A DNA stretch of 51,143 bases from assembly GCA_964557545.1 (NCBI GenBank), contig CAZLAK010000014.1:1-51143 (forward strand), written 5' to 3'. Shown here piece after piece: positions 16,685 to 25,557 of this stretch (positions are counted from its first letter, which is position 1; every line of letters begins with the position of its first letter). The position numbers and the translations under genes are program-made. The notes beneath the pieces are model-generated. The model was not told the DNA's origin. It was given only the letters and a program-made list of their open reading frames with translations, and did no database searches. The stretch is from CAZLAK01 sp964557545. GTDB lineage: Bacteria > Bacillota > Desulfotomaculia > Desulfotomaculales > Pelotomaculaceae.

Positions 16685-17160
16685 CTTTTAGCCGTCAACT
16701 CGCTTGGTTCAGCTTTTCTTATGTTTACTGCCCGGTCAATAAACAGTATTCCGTCTAAGTGATCGATCTCGTGCTGCAGCGCCCGGGAAAAAAGGCCGGC
16801 CGCCTTGACAGTAACTTCTTCGCCGCGGCGGTTTAAACCCCTTACTTCAACCCGGTAAGGCCTGGCAACCTCGCCGAGCACACCGGGGATGCTAAGACAG
16901 CCTTCGGTGTCCGTCTCCCGGCCGGAACAGCTCACTACTTCGGGATTGATTAGCTCCACCAGACCCTCCCCGGCATCCACCACTATAACCCGCTTAGAAA
17001 CGCCCACCTGCGGGGCTGCCAGCCCAACACCCTTTGCTTTATACATAGTTTCGGCCATATTATCTAAAAGTTTTAAGATATTGGGGGTTATTTTGGTTAC
17101 TGGTTTTGCCTTTTCTCTTAAAATTTTATCCCCGTATTCGACAATTTTATATACAGCCAA
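16681..17160 (-). CDS. def: Peptide deformylase
   Basis: Peptide deformylase removes the formyl group from new proteins. The 159-residue product has the three family motifs: GVGLAAPQVG (motif 1), EGCLSIPG with the metal cysteine (motif 2), and QHEIDHLDG with the two metal histidines and catalytic glutamate (motif 3). TTG at 17160 follows a GAGGAGGAG site. It is coupled by four bases to fmt, the enzyme that adds the formyl group. Confidence 0.97.
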   Translation of the reverse strand: MAVYKIVEYGDKILREKAKPVTKITPNILKLLDNMAETMYKAKGVGLAAPQVGVSKRVIVVDAGEGLVELINPEVVSCSGRETDTEGCLSIPGVLGEVARPYRVEVRGLNRRGEEVTVKAAGLFSRALQHEIDHLDGILFIDRAVNIRKAEPSELTAKR

Positions 17161-17180
17161 GAAAAACTCCTCCTCAAACC

Positions 17181-19436
17181 TTAAAGCATACCTTGGGGAT
17201 TGATATCAACGTGCACTGCAGGCTTAAAAGGCGGCCTCAACCTCTCAATTTCGTCCAGCCCCCTCTTAATCAGGTCTTTTAAGGGTGTACGCGCCGGCCC
17301 TTTTACAACGATTTGCCGGCGGTAACGGTTCTTTATCTTGCCCAAGGGCGGCGGGGCCGGACCCAGTACCACAAACTCTTTAGATTTAGTAAAATCTCCT
17401 GCCAGTTTATCAAAAATCTGCCGGGCCTGGGCAGCCCCCAGCTCTACTTCTTCTTCGCACTCGTGGGTAAAAAGCAGACGCGCCAGACTGACAAACGGCG
17501 GGTAAGCCAAAGCACGCCTTATCTTCATTTCCCGCCGGTAAAAAGATTCATAGTCGTAAGAAGCGGCACAGGCAATGCTGTAGTGTTCCGGATTGAAGGT
17601 CTGAACAACTACTTCACCCGCCCGGCTACCCCGCCCGGAGCGGCCGGCTACCTGAGTCAAAAGCTGAAAGGTCCTCTCGGCAGCCCGGAAGTCAGGCATG
17701 TGCAGGCTGACATCGGCGTTGATAACCCCTACCAGCGTAACGCCCGGCATATCCAGTCCCTTGGCCACCATCTGGGTGCCTATTAATATATCGGCCCCTC
17801 CGCTTACAAAAGTTTGGAATATCTCCTGGTGCGAGCCGCGGCGGGAAGTAGAGTCACTGTCCATTCTTAAAATTCTGGCTCCCGGAAAAAGGCGCCTGGC
17901 CTCGTCTTCGACTTTTTGCGTACCCGCACCAAAGTAGCGGACACACGGACCGCCGCAACGGGCGCAGTTAACTGTGACGGGCAGGGTATGGCCGCAGTAA
18001 TGACAGTGCACACGGCCGTCCAGGTGATAAGTCATTGATATGTCACAGTTGGGACACTTCAAAACCTCGCCGCACTGCAGGCAGGAAACTACCGTAGCAT
18101 AGCCGCGCCGGTTTAAAAAGAGCAGCACCTGCTCGCCGCGCTCTAAACGGGCGTCTACACAGGCCGTGAGAAAACGGCTGAAAAGACCCGTCCGGCCGTC
18201 TTTAAATTCTTTTCTCATATCTACTACCCGCACTTTAGGCAGCGGACGCCCGTCTATCCTTGACGTAAGTTTCAACAGGCGGTACGGCCCGCCGGCCGCT
18301 GCCCTGCAATGGGACTCTAAGGACGGCGTAGCGCTTCCTAGCACCACTGCGGCCTTAAAAAACTGCGCTCTCTTTAAGGCTACTTCCCTGGCGTGGTAGC
18401 GCAGGTGGTCATCTTGCTTGTAGGAAGATTCGTGTTCCTCGTCAATAACAATAAATCCCAGATTTTTAAAGGGAGCAAATACAGCAGAACGAGTGCCTAA
18501 AACGACAGGTGCCAGCCCTTCTTTGATCCTCCACCACTCCCGGTACCTCTCTGAACCGGGCAGGGCACTGTGTAAAACGGCTACCAGCGGGCCAAAGCGC
18601 TCGCCAAAAAGGTTAATCATCTGGGGAGTTAAAGATATTTCCGGCACTAAAACCAGGGCTTGGCGCCCCATCTCTAAGGCAGCGGCTACTGCTCTCATGT
18701 AAACTTCCGTCTTGCCGCTCCCGGTCACGCCGTGCAGGAGAAAAACGCCGAATTTCCCAGCTGCAATTGACTCTTTTATTTCTTCCAGGGCTTTTTTTTG
18801 TTCCTCGTTCAGGTCAGGAAATTTAGCGGCCGTGCGCACCTCATTATCAAAAGTGTGCTGCAATGCCGGCAGTTCCCGTTCTACGGCCAAAAACCCCTTT
18901 TTTACAAGAGCGTCTACCGTCCTTGACTGAACACCACAAGCTCTAGCCAGTTCCTGTTTTGTTAAGCCCGGAGCCTCAAGAGCTTTTTTCATAACCGCCA
19001 ATTGTTTAGGGGCTTTATTGAGTTCACCAAAAACTTTTTCTATTTCCTCTTTCCCTACAGCAGGCCGGACTATGTTCTTTAACTTTAAACCCTTGGCCAA
19101 AAAAGAGGGCGCCAGCATGCACCCGAAAGCTTCAGCCATAGTGCAGAGGTAGTTTTCTGACAACCAGCGCGCCAAAGCCAGCATTTCCCCGGTAAATACC
19201 GGCTCTTCTCCCGCCAGGCCGGCAATTTCTTTGATCTTTGAGCCAAGCTCCTCACCCGGGCTCCCAAAGCCGACCACGTAACCCGTTACGCGCCTTTGGT
19301 TAAAGGGCACCAGCACCCGTGAGCCGATACCTACCTTTTCCCACAAAAAATCGGGGACCGCGTAGTAATACGGCCGGTCTGTCCGCCGGACGTTTAAGTC
19401 GACAATTACTTCCGCATAGGTTCTTTTTTCTTCCAT
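17181..19436 (-). CDS. priA: Primosomal replication restart helicase PriA
   Basis: PriA reloads the replisome at stalled forks. The 751-residue product has an N-terminal DNA-binding domain (~1-180), a winged-helix region, a superfamily 2 helicase with Walker A GVTGSGKTEVY and Walker B DEEHESSYKQ. A zinc-binding insert has paired cysteines (CLQCGEVLKCPNC, HCHYCG, CARCGG), followed by motifs V and VI (GTQMVAKGLDMP, QVAGRSGRG). ATG at 19436 is used instead of the TTG two codons upstream because a GGAGG site lies 6 bases before it. That site is itself inside a 7-bp hairpin. Confidence 0.96.
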   Translation of the reverse strand: MEEKRTYAEVIVDLNVRRTDRPYYYAVPDFLWEKVGIGSRVLVPFNQRRVTGYVVGFGSPGEELGSKIKEIAGLAGEEPVFTGEMLALARWLSENYLCTMAEAFGCMLAPSFLAKGLKLKNIVRPAVGKEEIEKVFGELNKAPKQLAVMKKALEAPGLTKQELARACGVQSRTVDALVKKGFLAVERELPALQHTFDNEVRTAAKFPDLNEEQKKALEEIKESIAAGKFGVFLLHGVTGSGKTEVYMRAVAAALEMGRQALVLVPEISLTPQMINLFGERFGPLVAVLHSALPGSERYREWWRIKEGLAPVVLGTRSAVFAPFKNLGFIVIDEEHESSYKQDDHLRYHAREVALKRAQFFKAAVVLGSATPSLESHCRAAAGGPYRLLKLTSRIDGRPLPKVRVVDMRKEFKDGRTGLFSRFLTACVDARLERGEQVLLFLNRRGYATVVSCLQCGEVLKCPNCDISMTYHLDGRVHCHYCGHTLPVTVNCARCGGPCVRYFGAGTQKVEDEARRLFPGARILRMDSDSTSRRGSHQEIFQTFVSGGADILIGTQMVAKGLDMPGVTLVGVINADVSLHMPDFRAAERTFQLLTQVAGRSGRGSRAGEVVVQTFNPEHYSIACAASYDYESFYRREMKIRRALAYPPFVSLARLLFTHECEEEVELGAAQARQIFDKLAGDFTKSKEFVVLGPAPPPLGKIKNRYRRQIVVKGPARTPLKDLIKRGLDEIERLRPPFKPAVHVDINPQGML

Positions 19437-19439
19437 CGG

Positions 19440-19462
19440 CAACCTCCGGAAGCCTGAGGTTG
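19440..19462 (-). promoter_or_regulatory. Hairpin over the priA ribosome binding site
   Basis: On the minus strand CAACCTC (19462-19456) pairs with GAGGTTG (19446-19440), a 7-bp stem with a 9-base loop. The downstream arm contains the GGAGG of priA, three bases before its ATG. In the mRNA this would hide the binding site and lower priA translation unless unfolded. Confidence 0.5.
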
Positions 19463-19536
19463 TTTTAAGATAATTATAACAAAAGTTTCCCTAACAGCCT
19501 TTAAAACATCTCACAGAAAAAATGTATGTGGTGTTT

Positions 19537-20748
19537 TTAAGACCGGCCGTGCCTTGCTTTGTAAATTTTAATGGCCTCGTCGAGGATGATATGGGCAAGG
19601 CTTTTCTTTTCCATTTGGGGCAGGTGCAAAACCTCACCGCCGGCGAAAACCAGGCTGGCAATATTGGTATCCGTGCCAAAACCGGCACCGGGCACAGTAA
19701 CGTCGTTGGCCACCAGCAAATCAAGGTTTTTATCTTTTAACTTCTGCCTGGCATTAACTAATAGGTCGCAAGTCTCGGCAGCAAAGCCCACCAAGACCTG
19801 GGCGCACTTTCTTTTTCCCAATTCGGCCAGGATATCCGGGTTTCTCACCAGTTCAACGGTCATAGGGCCGTCTTTCTTTTTGATTTTACTGGCAGACACT
19901 TCTTTGGGCCTGTAGTCAGCTACCGCAGCGGCTTTGACTACAATCCCGGCACTGTCAAAGTGCTCTAAAACCGCCTTGTACATTTCCTGCGCGGTTTCTA
20001 CCCTTACCACTTCTGCCCCTTTAGGAGGCGCAAGAGAAACAGGGCCGCTTACCAGCACAACTTTCGCCCCCCGTTCCAAAGCCGCTTCACAGACGGCATA
20101 GCCCATCTTGCCAGAACTCCTGTTGGTAAGGTAGCGTACCGGGTCAAGCGGCTCCACCGTAGGACCGGCAGTAACGAGCACGGTTATATCTTTCAAGTCG
20201 GTGCGGCGGATCAACAATTCTTCAATTTTTTTAATAATCAACTCTAAATCAGCTAGCCTTCCCCTTCCCTCGGCTCCACACGCCAAGCGCCCGCTCGCCG
20301 GTTCTACAAAGTGGTAGCCGTATGCTGATAAAAGATCTATATTGCGCCGGACAATCCTGTTTTCGTACATGTTGACGTTCATTGCCGGGCAAAAAAGCAC
20401 CGGGCACGCCGCCGCCATAATGACAGTCGATAAGAGGTCATCGGCAATACCAGAAGCTGCCTTGCCGATTATATTGGCCGTTGCCGGTGCAATTACCAGC
20501 AGGTCAGCCTCCGCGGCCAGATCGATGTGCTGCACTTTGCCTGCAGCCGAATAATCAAACATACCTGTATAGACATGATTGCCGGAGAGAACTCGAAAGG
20601 TGAGCGGGTTTACAAACTTTTGGGCAGATTTCGTCATGATAACCCGCACTTCAGCCCCCAGCGCGCACAAATTGCTCACCAACTGGGCAGACTTAAAGGC
20701 AGCAATGCTACCGGTTACCCCTACAACTATCCTCTTCCCCGCCAACAT
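19537..20748 (-). CDS. coaBC: Bifunctional phosphopantothenoylcysteine decarboxylase/synthetase
   Basis: CoaBC joins cysteine to 4'-phosphopantothenate (CoaB) and decarboxylates the product (CoaC) in coenzyme A synthesis. The 403-residue product has an N-terminal flavoprotein domain (VGVTGSIAAFKS, IAPATANIIGKAASGIADDL, PAMNVNMYEN, and the substrate cysteine in GRLACGAEGRGRL). The C-terminal synthetase domain has VTAGPTVEPLDPVRYLTNRSSGKMG split over two motifs, and KIKKKDG. ATG at 20748 gives the canonical start MLAGKRIVVGVTGS; longer frames run into a hairpin region. Confidence 0.95.
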   Translation of the reverse strand: MLAGKRIVVGVTGSIAAFKSAQLVSNLCALGAEVRVIMTKSAQKFVNPLTFRVLSGNHVYTGMFDYSAAGKVQHIDLAAEADLLVIAPATANIIGKAASGIADDLLSTVIMAAACPVLFCPAMNVNMYENRIVRRNIDLLSAYGYHFVEPASGRLACGAEGRGRLADLELIIKKIEELLIRRTDLKDITVLVTAGPTVEPLDPVRYLTNRSSGKMGYAVCEAALERGAKVVLVSGPVSLAPPKGAEVVRVETAQEMYKAVLEHFDSAGIVVKAAAVADYRPKEVSASKIKKKDGPMTVELVRNPDILAELGKRKCAQVLVGFAAETCDLLVNARQKLKDKNLDLLVANDVTVPGAGFGTDTNIASLVFAGGEVLHLPQMEKKSLAHIILDEAIKIYKARHGRS

Positions 20749-20768
20749 AGAACCCCCCCAAAGAAAGA

Positions 20769-20809
20769 CTGCCGCCAGGTCGCGGCAGCCAGGGCGGCTG
20801 TGGGCCGCC
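20769..20809 (-). promoter_or_regulatory. Two tandem hairpins between rpoZ and coaBC
   Basis: On the minus strand GGCGGC/GCCGCC (20809-20804 with 20798-20793, 5-base loop) is followed directly by CTGCCGC/GCGGCAG (20788-20782 with 20775-20769, 6-base loop) and then TCTTTCTTTG. The second hairpin could be a weak terminator that lowers coaBC expression. The two stems could also exchange strands. Confidence 0.5.
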
Positions 20810-20819
20810 ATTTTAAATT

Positions 20820-21026
20820 TTATTTTATGCCACTTTTTGTCCTTTTATATTTAATCTTGTCATTTGCGATTTCGTACAGCGCTTCTGTAACCGGCTTTTG
20901 GGCAGCGCCGTTGGCCTTTGAACCGCCCCTCTCCGTGAGCATTCTGGCTCTTTTGGCAGCAATAACTACTAGTGTGTAACGGCTGTCAACTTTTTTCATC
21001 AACTCGTCGAGAGATGGTTGGTTCAA
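20820..21026 (-). CDS. rpoZ: RNA polymerase omega subunit
   Basis: Omega helps assemble and stabilise RNA polymerase. The ~68-residue product has the conserved helices: PSLDELMKKVDSRYTLVVIAAKRARML, split by the RYTLV motif, and KPVTEALYEIANDKIKY. I chose TTG at 21026 (before Asn-Gln-Pro-Ser) because it gives the usual N-terminus and lies six bases after a GGGGGGT site. An upstream TTG at 21056, right behind the gmk stop, would add ten residues. Confidence 0.92.
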   Translation of the reverse strand: MNQPSLDELMKKVDSRYTLVVIAAKRARMLTERGGSKANGAAQKPVTEALYEIANDKIKYKRTKSGIK

Positions 21027-21056
21027 GCAAAGACCCCCCATTCCAAAAGATTTCAA

Positions 21057-21662
21057 TCAAAATTGTTCAAGAAAACCCACCAGTCGCCCCGGGCGCGACT
21101 TCTCAGCCAAAACAATGGCTTGGATATTTTCTGTGGCGCGCGGCAAATCATCGTTGATCACCACGTAATCGTAACGTACTGCCAGCCGGATCTCCGAGGC
21201 AACACAGCCCAGTCTTTTCTCGATTTCCTCCGGTGTATCAGAACCCCGCAAAAAAAGCCTCCTGGCCAGTTCCTCCTTGGAAGGAGGGACAATAAAAACT
21301 AAAACCGCCTCCGGTATTTTCTCTTTAACTTGCAAGGCTCCTTGAATATCGATTTCCAAAAGCACATCTTCGCCCTTCTCCAGTGAGGAAAGTACAAACT
21401 CACCGGGAGTGCCGTAATAATGTCCGTAAACTTCCGCCCACTCTAAAAAGCGGCCTTCTCCTACCATCTTCAAAAAGTCAGCTCGTTCAACAAAAAAATA
21501 ATGCACCCCGTTTTTCTCTCCCGGCCTGGGCGGCCTGGTGGTAGCAGAAACAGACAGCTTTAAAGAAGGAGTTCTTTTTAAAAGCTCACGGCACAGAGTT
21601 CCCTTGCCGGCACCAGAAGGCCCTGAAACTACCAGTAAAATACCTCTCTTAACAATATTCAC
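21057..21662 (-). CDS. gmk: Guanylate kinase
   Basis: Guanylate kinase phosphorylates GMP and dGMP. The 201-residue product has the P-loop SGPSGAGKGT, the GMP-binding SATTRPPRPGEKNGVHYFFV segment, the LLEIDIQGAL stretch and the lid RLFLRGSDTPEEIEKRL. The GTG start at 21662 has a GGGGAGG site very close upstream (two bases), so the start is slightly uncertain, but no better in-frame codon exists. It lies between remA and rpoZ as in Bacillus. Confidence 0.96.
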   Translation of the reverse strand: MNIVKRGILLVVSGPSGAGKGTLCRELLKRTPSLKLSVSATTRPPRPGEKNGVHYFFVERADFLKMVGEGRFLEWAEVYGHYYGTPGEFVLSSLEKGEDVLLEIDIQGALQVKEKIPEAVLVFIVPPSKEELARRLFLRGSDTPEEIEKRLGCVASEIRLAVRYDYVVINDDLPRATENIQAIVLAEKSRPGRLVGFLEQF

Positions 21663-21691
21663 GGCCTCCCCACGCCACCCCGTACAGCACC

Positions 21692-21967
21692 TTAATCCGC
21701 AGGTTCCTCTGCTTGAGCTGCTGCTTCTTTGGAAACCAGGCGGTGGGCAACGGTTTCCGGCTGGACAGCCGAGAGAATAACGTGATCGCTGTCAGTGATG
21801 ATCACCGCCCTCGTTCTGCGTCCGTAAGTAGCGTCTATTAGCATACCCCTATCTCTGGCCTCCGTAATAATCCTCTTAATTGGCGCCGACTCCGGACTTA
21901 CAATGGCAATAATCCTGTTGGCCGATACAATATTGCCAAAGCCTATATTAATTAATTTTATGTCCAC
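21692..21967 (-). CDS. remA: Extracellular matrix regulator RemA family (DUF370)
   Basis: RemA is a small ring-forming DNA-binding regulator; in Bacillus it activates matrix and osmoprotection genes. The 91-residue product is very close to the family: IKLINIGFGNIVSANRIIAI, VSPESAPIKRII, DRGMLIDATYGRRTRAVIIT, and DSDHVILSAVQPETVAHRL. GTG at 21967 is favoured because an AAAGGAG site lies seven bases upstream; a further upstream ATG would overlap this site. The C-terminal tail is alanine- and glutamate-rich. Confidence 0.93.
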   Translation of the reverse strand: MDIKLINIGFGNIVSANRIIAIVSPESAPIKRIITEARDRGMLIDATYGRRTRAVIITDSDHVILSAVQPETVAHRLVSKEAAAQAEEPAD

Positions 21968-22004
21968 AATTTCTACTCCTTTCAATATATCTTCGCGGAT
22001 TTTT

Positions 22005-22883
22005 TTATTCTATATTTTGCACCTGCTCTCTGATCTTCTCAAGTTCGCTCTTCATCTCTACTATAAGCCGGCTAATCTCCGCATCTGCCGCCTTGGAAGC
22101 AATGGTGTTGGCTTCCCTGTTCATTTCCTGTAACAAAAAGTCCAGCTTTCGCCCCACGGGTTCCTCAGCTTCCAAGCAGTTTTCTGCTTGTTTTAAGTGA
22201 CTCTCCAAACGGACAATCTCTTCGGTAATATTGGAGCGCTCGGCAAAGAAGACTGCTTCTGCCTCCAGGCGGGCCGGGTCATACGTCCCCTCACCCAACA
22301 GTTTTTCAGCTCTTTGCTTTAATTTTTCCCGGTATTCGTCTAAGACTAAAGGCGCTCTTTCGCAAACTAAGGCATTTAATCTGGATACCTTCGCCAGCCT
22401 TCTGGCAATGTCTTGCGCCAGCCGTTCCCCTTCAACTTGCCTCATTTTTACCAGGTTTTCTAACGCTTCTTCCACAGCCTCCTTTAAAAGCGGCCAAACT
22501 TCCTCCACATCGTCAGCCAATTCACCGGGAGTAAGCACTCCCGGCAACGAAATCAAGTGCTTAACCTTTATTTTTCCCTCAATTCCAAGAGATTCCTGCA
22601 GTTCTTTCATTGCCTTATAATACGCAAAAGCAAGGCCTTTGTCAACTTTAACCGCAAGCTCACTTCCACCATTTGTATCGACAGTTAAAAAAACCTCAAT
22701 CCTGCCGCGCGCCACACGCGACTGCACCAGGTTCCTTATTTTTTCCTCCAAAAAGACGAACTGGCGCGGCAGGCGCAACAAAACTTCACAATAGCGGTGG
22801 TTTACTGACTTTATTTCCACCGTACACCTTTTACCCGGCAACAGCCTCTCACCGCGGCCGTACCCGGTCATACTTTTTAACAA
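22005..22883 (-). CDS. YicC/YloC family endoribonuclease
   Basis: YicC-family proteins are oligomeric RNases that cleave structured RNAs. The 292-residue product has the N-terminal KSMTGYGRGE motif and ITVEIKSVNHRYCEV-like segment (here CTVEIKSVNHRYCEV), a helical middle, and the conserved C-terminal block VGRKLDFLLQEMNREANTIASKA. TTG at 22883 gives the usual MxKSMTGYGR N-terminus. It begins the yicC-remA-gmk-rpoZ-coaBC order common in Firmicutes. Confidence 0.93.
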   Translation of the reverse strand: MLKSMTGYGRGERLLPGKRCTVEIKSVNHRYCEVLLRLPRQFVFLEEKIRNLVQSRVARGRIEVFLTVDTNGGSELAVKVDKGLAFAYYKAMKELQESLGIEGKIKVKHLISLPGVLTPGELADDVEEVWPLLKEAVEEALENLVKMRQVEGERLAQDIARRLAKVSRLNALVCERAPLVLDEYREKLKQRAEKLLGEGTYDPARLEAEAVFFAERSNITEEIVRLESHLKQAENCLEAEEPVGRKLDFLLQEMNREANTIASKAADAEISRLIVEMKSELEKIREQVQNIE

Positions 22884-22941
22884 TTTTACACCACCCGCAA
22901 CAATTTTTTAAGAAAAAATAACACTAATTTTTTACTTTTCC

Positions 22942-24138
22942 TTATTTGAGTTCGCCCATCAGAGCAGCAATTCTGTCCAAACCTTCTTTAATGTCTTCCA
23001 TTGAGCAAGCATAAGAGAGGCGCAGGTAATTATCATTACCAAAGGCAATTCCCGGCACTACTGCTACTTTAGCCTCCTCGAGCAAGAGTTTTGCCAGGTC
23101 GGAAGCGCAATTTACCGGGCTTCCCTTGTACGCTTTCCCAAAATACGACCCTACGTTGGGGAATAAGTAAAACGAGCCCCCGGGTCTTATGCAGGTAACT
23201 TCGGGTATGGCGTGTATCCTTTCTAACATATAATCCCGCCGGCGGGCAAACTCTAAAACCATTTGCGCCACTGATTCCTGCGGGCCATTCAAGGCTTCTA
23301 TGCTGGCCTCCTGACTAATAGACGCGGCGTTGGACGTAGAATGGCTCTGCAGACCTGACATAGCCTTGGCTACGGGGAGGGGAGCAGCAGCGTAACCAAT
23401 GCGCCATCCCGTCATGGCGTAGGCTTTGGAAACGCCGTTTATTACCACCGTCCTCTCTTTTAGCTCAGGGTGCAGGGAAGCAATACTGATGTGTTTCTGC
23501 CCGTCATAGATCAGCTTTTCGTAAATCTCATCAGAAATAACTATTAAGTCGCTGTACACGCGCAAAACTTCAGCTAAGCCTTCCAGTTCACTTCTGGTAT
23601 AAACAGCTCCCGTCGGGTTGTTAGGGCTGTTTAAAATTAAAAGCCTGGTACGTTCACTGATTGCCCGGGAAAGCTCATCCGGCATTAACTTAAAACCGTT
23701 TTCTTCTTTGGTATCGACTATTTTCACATTGGCACCGGCCAGCTTTACCTGCTCCAAGTAGCTCACCCAGTAAGGAGACGGCAAAATCACTTCATCGCCC
23801 TCTTGAACGAGCACCTGGATGGCATTGTAAAGCGACTGCTTGGCCCCTGCTGAAACCACTATCTGCTCAGTGCTGTATTCAAGCCCTTGCTCTTCTCTCA
23901 ATTTCTTACAAATCGCTTCTTTTAACTCTTCTACACCAGAAACAGCGGTGTATTTTGTCTTGCCGGCCCGCAGAGCGCGTACAGCCGCTTCCACAATATG
24001 GGCAGGTGTATCAAAATCCGGCTCACCAGCTCCAAAGCTGATTACCTTAACACCTTTGGCCTTCATCTCCTTGGCTTTGGCCTCAATGGCCAGGGTCGGT
24101 GAAGGGCTTATCTTAAGCGCCCGGTTAGCCAGTTTCAT
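22942..24138 (-). CDS. Pyridoxal-phosphate aspartate aminotransferase, class I/II
   Basis: This 398-residue PLP enzyme most resembles the 1-beta subgroup of aspartate aminotransferases (Bacillus AspB-like), which transfer amino groups between aspartate and 2-oxoglutarate. Visible features are FGAGEPDFDTPAHI, SAGAKQSLYNA, LNSPNNPTGAVY, and the PLP lysine in NGVSKAYAMTGWRIGY, then the substrate arginine in LRLSYACS. ATG at 24138 is preceded by AGGAGGAG. Some family members act on prephenate, so the exact substrate is uncertain. It lies downstream of dapL on the same strand. Confidence 0.9.
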   Translation of the reverse strand: MKLANRALKISPSPTLAIEAKAKEMKAKGVKVISFGAGEPDFDTPAHIVEAAVRALRAGKTKYTAVSGVEELKEAICKKLREEQGLEYSTEQIVVSAGAKQSLYNAIQVLVQEGDEVILPSPYWVSYLEQVKLAGANVKIVDTKEENGFKLMPDELSRAISERTRLLILNSPNNPTGAVYTRSELEGLAEVLRVYSDLIVISDEIYEKLIYDGQKHISIASLHPELKERTVVINGVSKAYAMTGWRIGYAAAPLPVAKAMSGLQSHSTSNAASISQEASIEALNGPQESVAQMVLEFARRRDYMLERIHAIPEVTCIRPGGSFYLFPNVGSYFGKAYKGSPVNCASDLAKLLLEEAKVAVVPGIAFGNDNYLRLSYACSMEDIKEGLDRIAALMGELK

Positions 24139-24207
24139 GCTCCCAAATCTCCTCCTTAAAGCCACTAAACGTTTATCCGGGTATCCGGGCGGCCACATTT
24201 AGCCATT

Positions 24208-24245
24208 ATTAATTATTAAAATATTAATTATTAAAATATTAAAAT
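24208..24245. repeat. AT-rich tandem repeat between dapL and the aminotransferase gene
   Basis: A 15-base unit, ATTAATTATTAAAAT, occurs twice exactly in tandem (24208-24222, 24223-24237) and is followed by a partial third copy (24238-24245). It lies between the dapL stop and the next gene's start, where it could act as an upstream promoter element or an unstable spacer. Confidence 0.85.
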
Positions 24246-24259
24246 AAAAAAAGAAAAAC

Positions 24260-25438
24260 TTAAAATTCTACCCGGCCCAGACCCGCTCTCAACCTGTCAA
24301 TAGCCTCCACAATGCGCTCTTTTTCAATGGTCAGAGCCATCCTGAAGTAACCGGCTCCGTTCTTACCGTAACCTGTACCTGGCGTAACCACCACACCGCA
24401 CTTTTCCAGCACTGTTTCAGCGAAGGACTCAGAAGTATACCCCTTGGGAACGGGAGCCCACACGTAAAAAGTAGCTTTTGGTTTTTCAATATTCCAACCC
24501 AAGCTGTTTAAGCCTTCAACTAAAATATCGCGGCGCTCCTGGTAAATAATGTTTTGTTCCTTAATCGAATCCTGCGGGCCGGTCAGCCCTGCAGCAGCAG
24601 CATACTGGATGGCTTGAAAGACCCCCGAATCGATATTAGATTTCAGCCTGCCCAGAGCCTCTACCACATCGGGATTGCCGGCAGCCCAGCCCACACGCCA
24701 ACCCGTCATATTGTAAGTCTTGGAAACAGAGTGAAACTCAATCCCCACCTCCTTGGCCCCGGGGAACTGCAGAAAGCTGGGGGGTCTGTAACCGTCGTAG
24801 GCTACTTCGGAGTAAGCAGCGTCGTGGCAGATCAGTATCTCGTATTCTAAAGCAAATTCAATAGCCCGTTTAAAAAACTCCTCGGTGGCCACGGCGCCAG
24901 TCGGGTTATTGGGGTAATTGAGGAACATCATCTTGGCTTTTTTGGCCACATCACGGGGGATGGAATCAAAATTGACCAGGTACCCGTCTTCCGGGTAAAT
25001 AGGCACAAAGTACGGCTGGGCACCGGCTAAAATAGCGCCTCCGGAATAAACGGGGTAACCCGGGTCAGGCACAATCACTGTGTCTCCCGGGTCCAGGTAG
25101 CACCAGGAAATGTGAGCTATGCCTTCTTTGGATCCCAGCAGGGAAACAACTTCCGTTGCCGGGTCGAGCTCAACCCCAAAGCGGTTTTTGTACCACTCGG
25201 CCACTGCACCCCGGTAACTTAAAAGACCCACCGAAGAGGGGTACTGGTGGTTAGCGGGGTTTTGGGCCTCGGCAATGAGCACATCTACAATATGGGCCGG
25301 CGTTGGACGGTCAGGATCGCCAATACCAAGGCTAATTACGTCCACCCCGGCCTTTTTTTTCTCGGCAATCAGCCTCTCTATACGGGCAAAAAGGTACGGC
25401 GGGAGGTTTTTTATGCGCTGAGCCTCTGCAAACTTCAA
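24260..25438 (-). CDS. dapL: LL-diaminopimelate aminotransferase
   Basis: DapL converts tetrahydrodipicolinate directly to LL-diaminopimelate, bypassing the DapD-C-E steps of lysine and cell-wall synthesis. The 392-residue product has the subfamily start with RIKNLPPYLFARI, then SLGIGDPDRPTPAHIVD, the SSVGLLSYRGAVAEWY segment, GSKEGIAHI, NYPNNPTGAVA, and the PLP lysine in HSVSKTYNMTGWRVGW. The TTG start follows an AAGGAAAGAGGG stretch. The nearby dapF gene supplies the next enzyme, supporting this role over a generic aminotransferase. Confidence 0.92.
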   Translation of the reverse strand: MKFAEAQRIKNLPPYLFARIERLIAEKKKAGVDVISLGIGDPDRPTPAHIVDVLIAEAQNPANHQYPSSVGLLSYRGAVAEWYKNRFGVELDPATEVVSLLGSKEGIAHISWCYLDPGDTVIVPDPGYPVYSGGAILAGAQPYFVPIYPEDGYLVNFDSIPRDVAKKAKMMFLNYPNNPTGAVATEEFFKRAIEFALEYEILICHDAAYSEVAYDGYRPPSFLQFPGAKEVGIEFHSVSKTYNMTGWRVGWAAGNPDVVEALGRLKSNIDSGVFQAIQYAAAAGLTGPQDSIKEQNIIYQERRDILVEGLNSLGWNIEKPKATFYVWAPVPKGYTSESFAETVLEKCGVVVTPGTGYGKNGAGYFRMALTIEKERIVEAIDRLRAGLGRVEF

Positions 25439-25557
25439 CCCTCTTTCCTTCCTTTCAATAGGTTTTGTAAAAATAATTTGTACAAATAAAATATATTTTC
25501 AAAACACTTAACACTTAAAATAAAGTATTATTCCTGCTCATACCCTTATGTTTATAA

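Noticed and set aside
22942..25438. Recent tandem duplication of one aminotransferase gene
   Set aside because: The two proteins share the fold but belong to distinct subgroups with different active-site surroundings (NGVSKAYAMTGW and HSVSKTYNMTGW) and N-termini.
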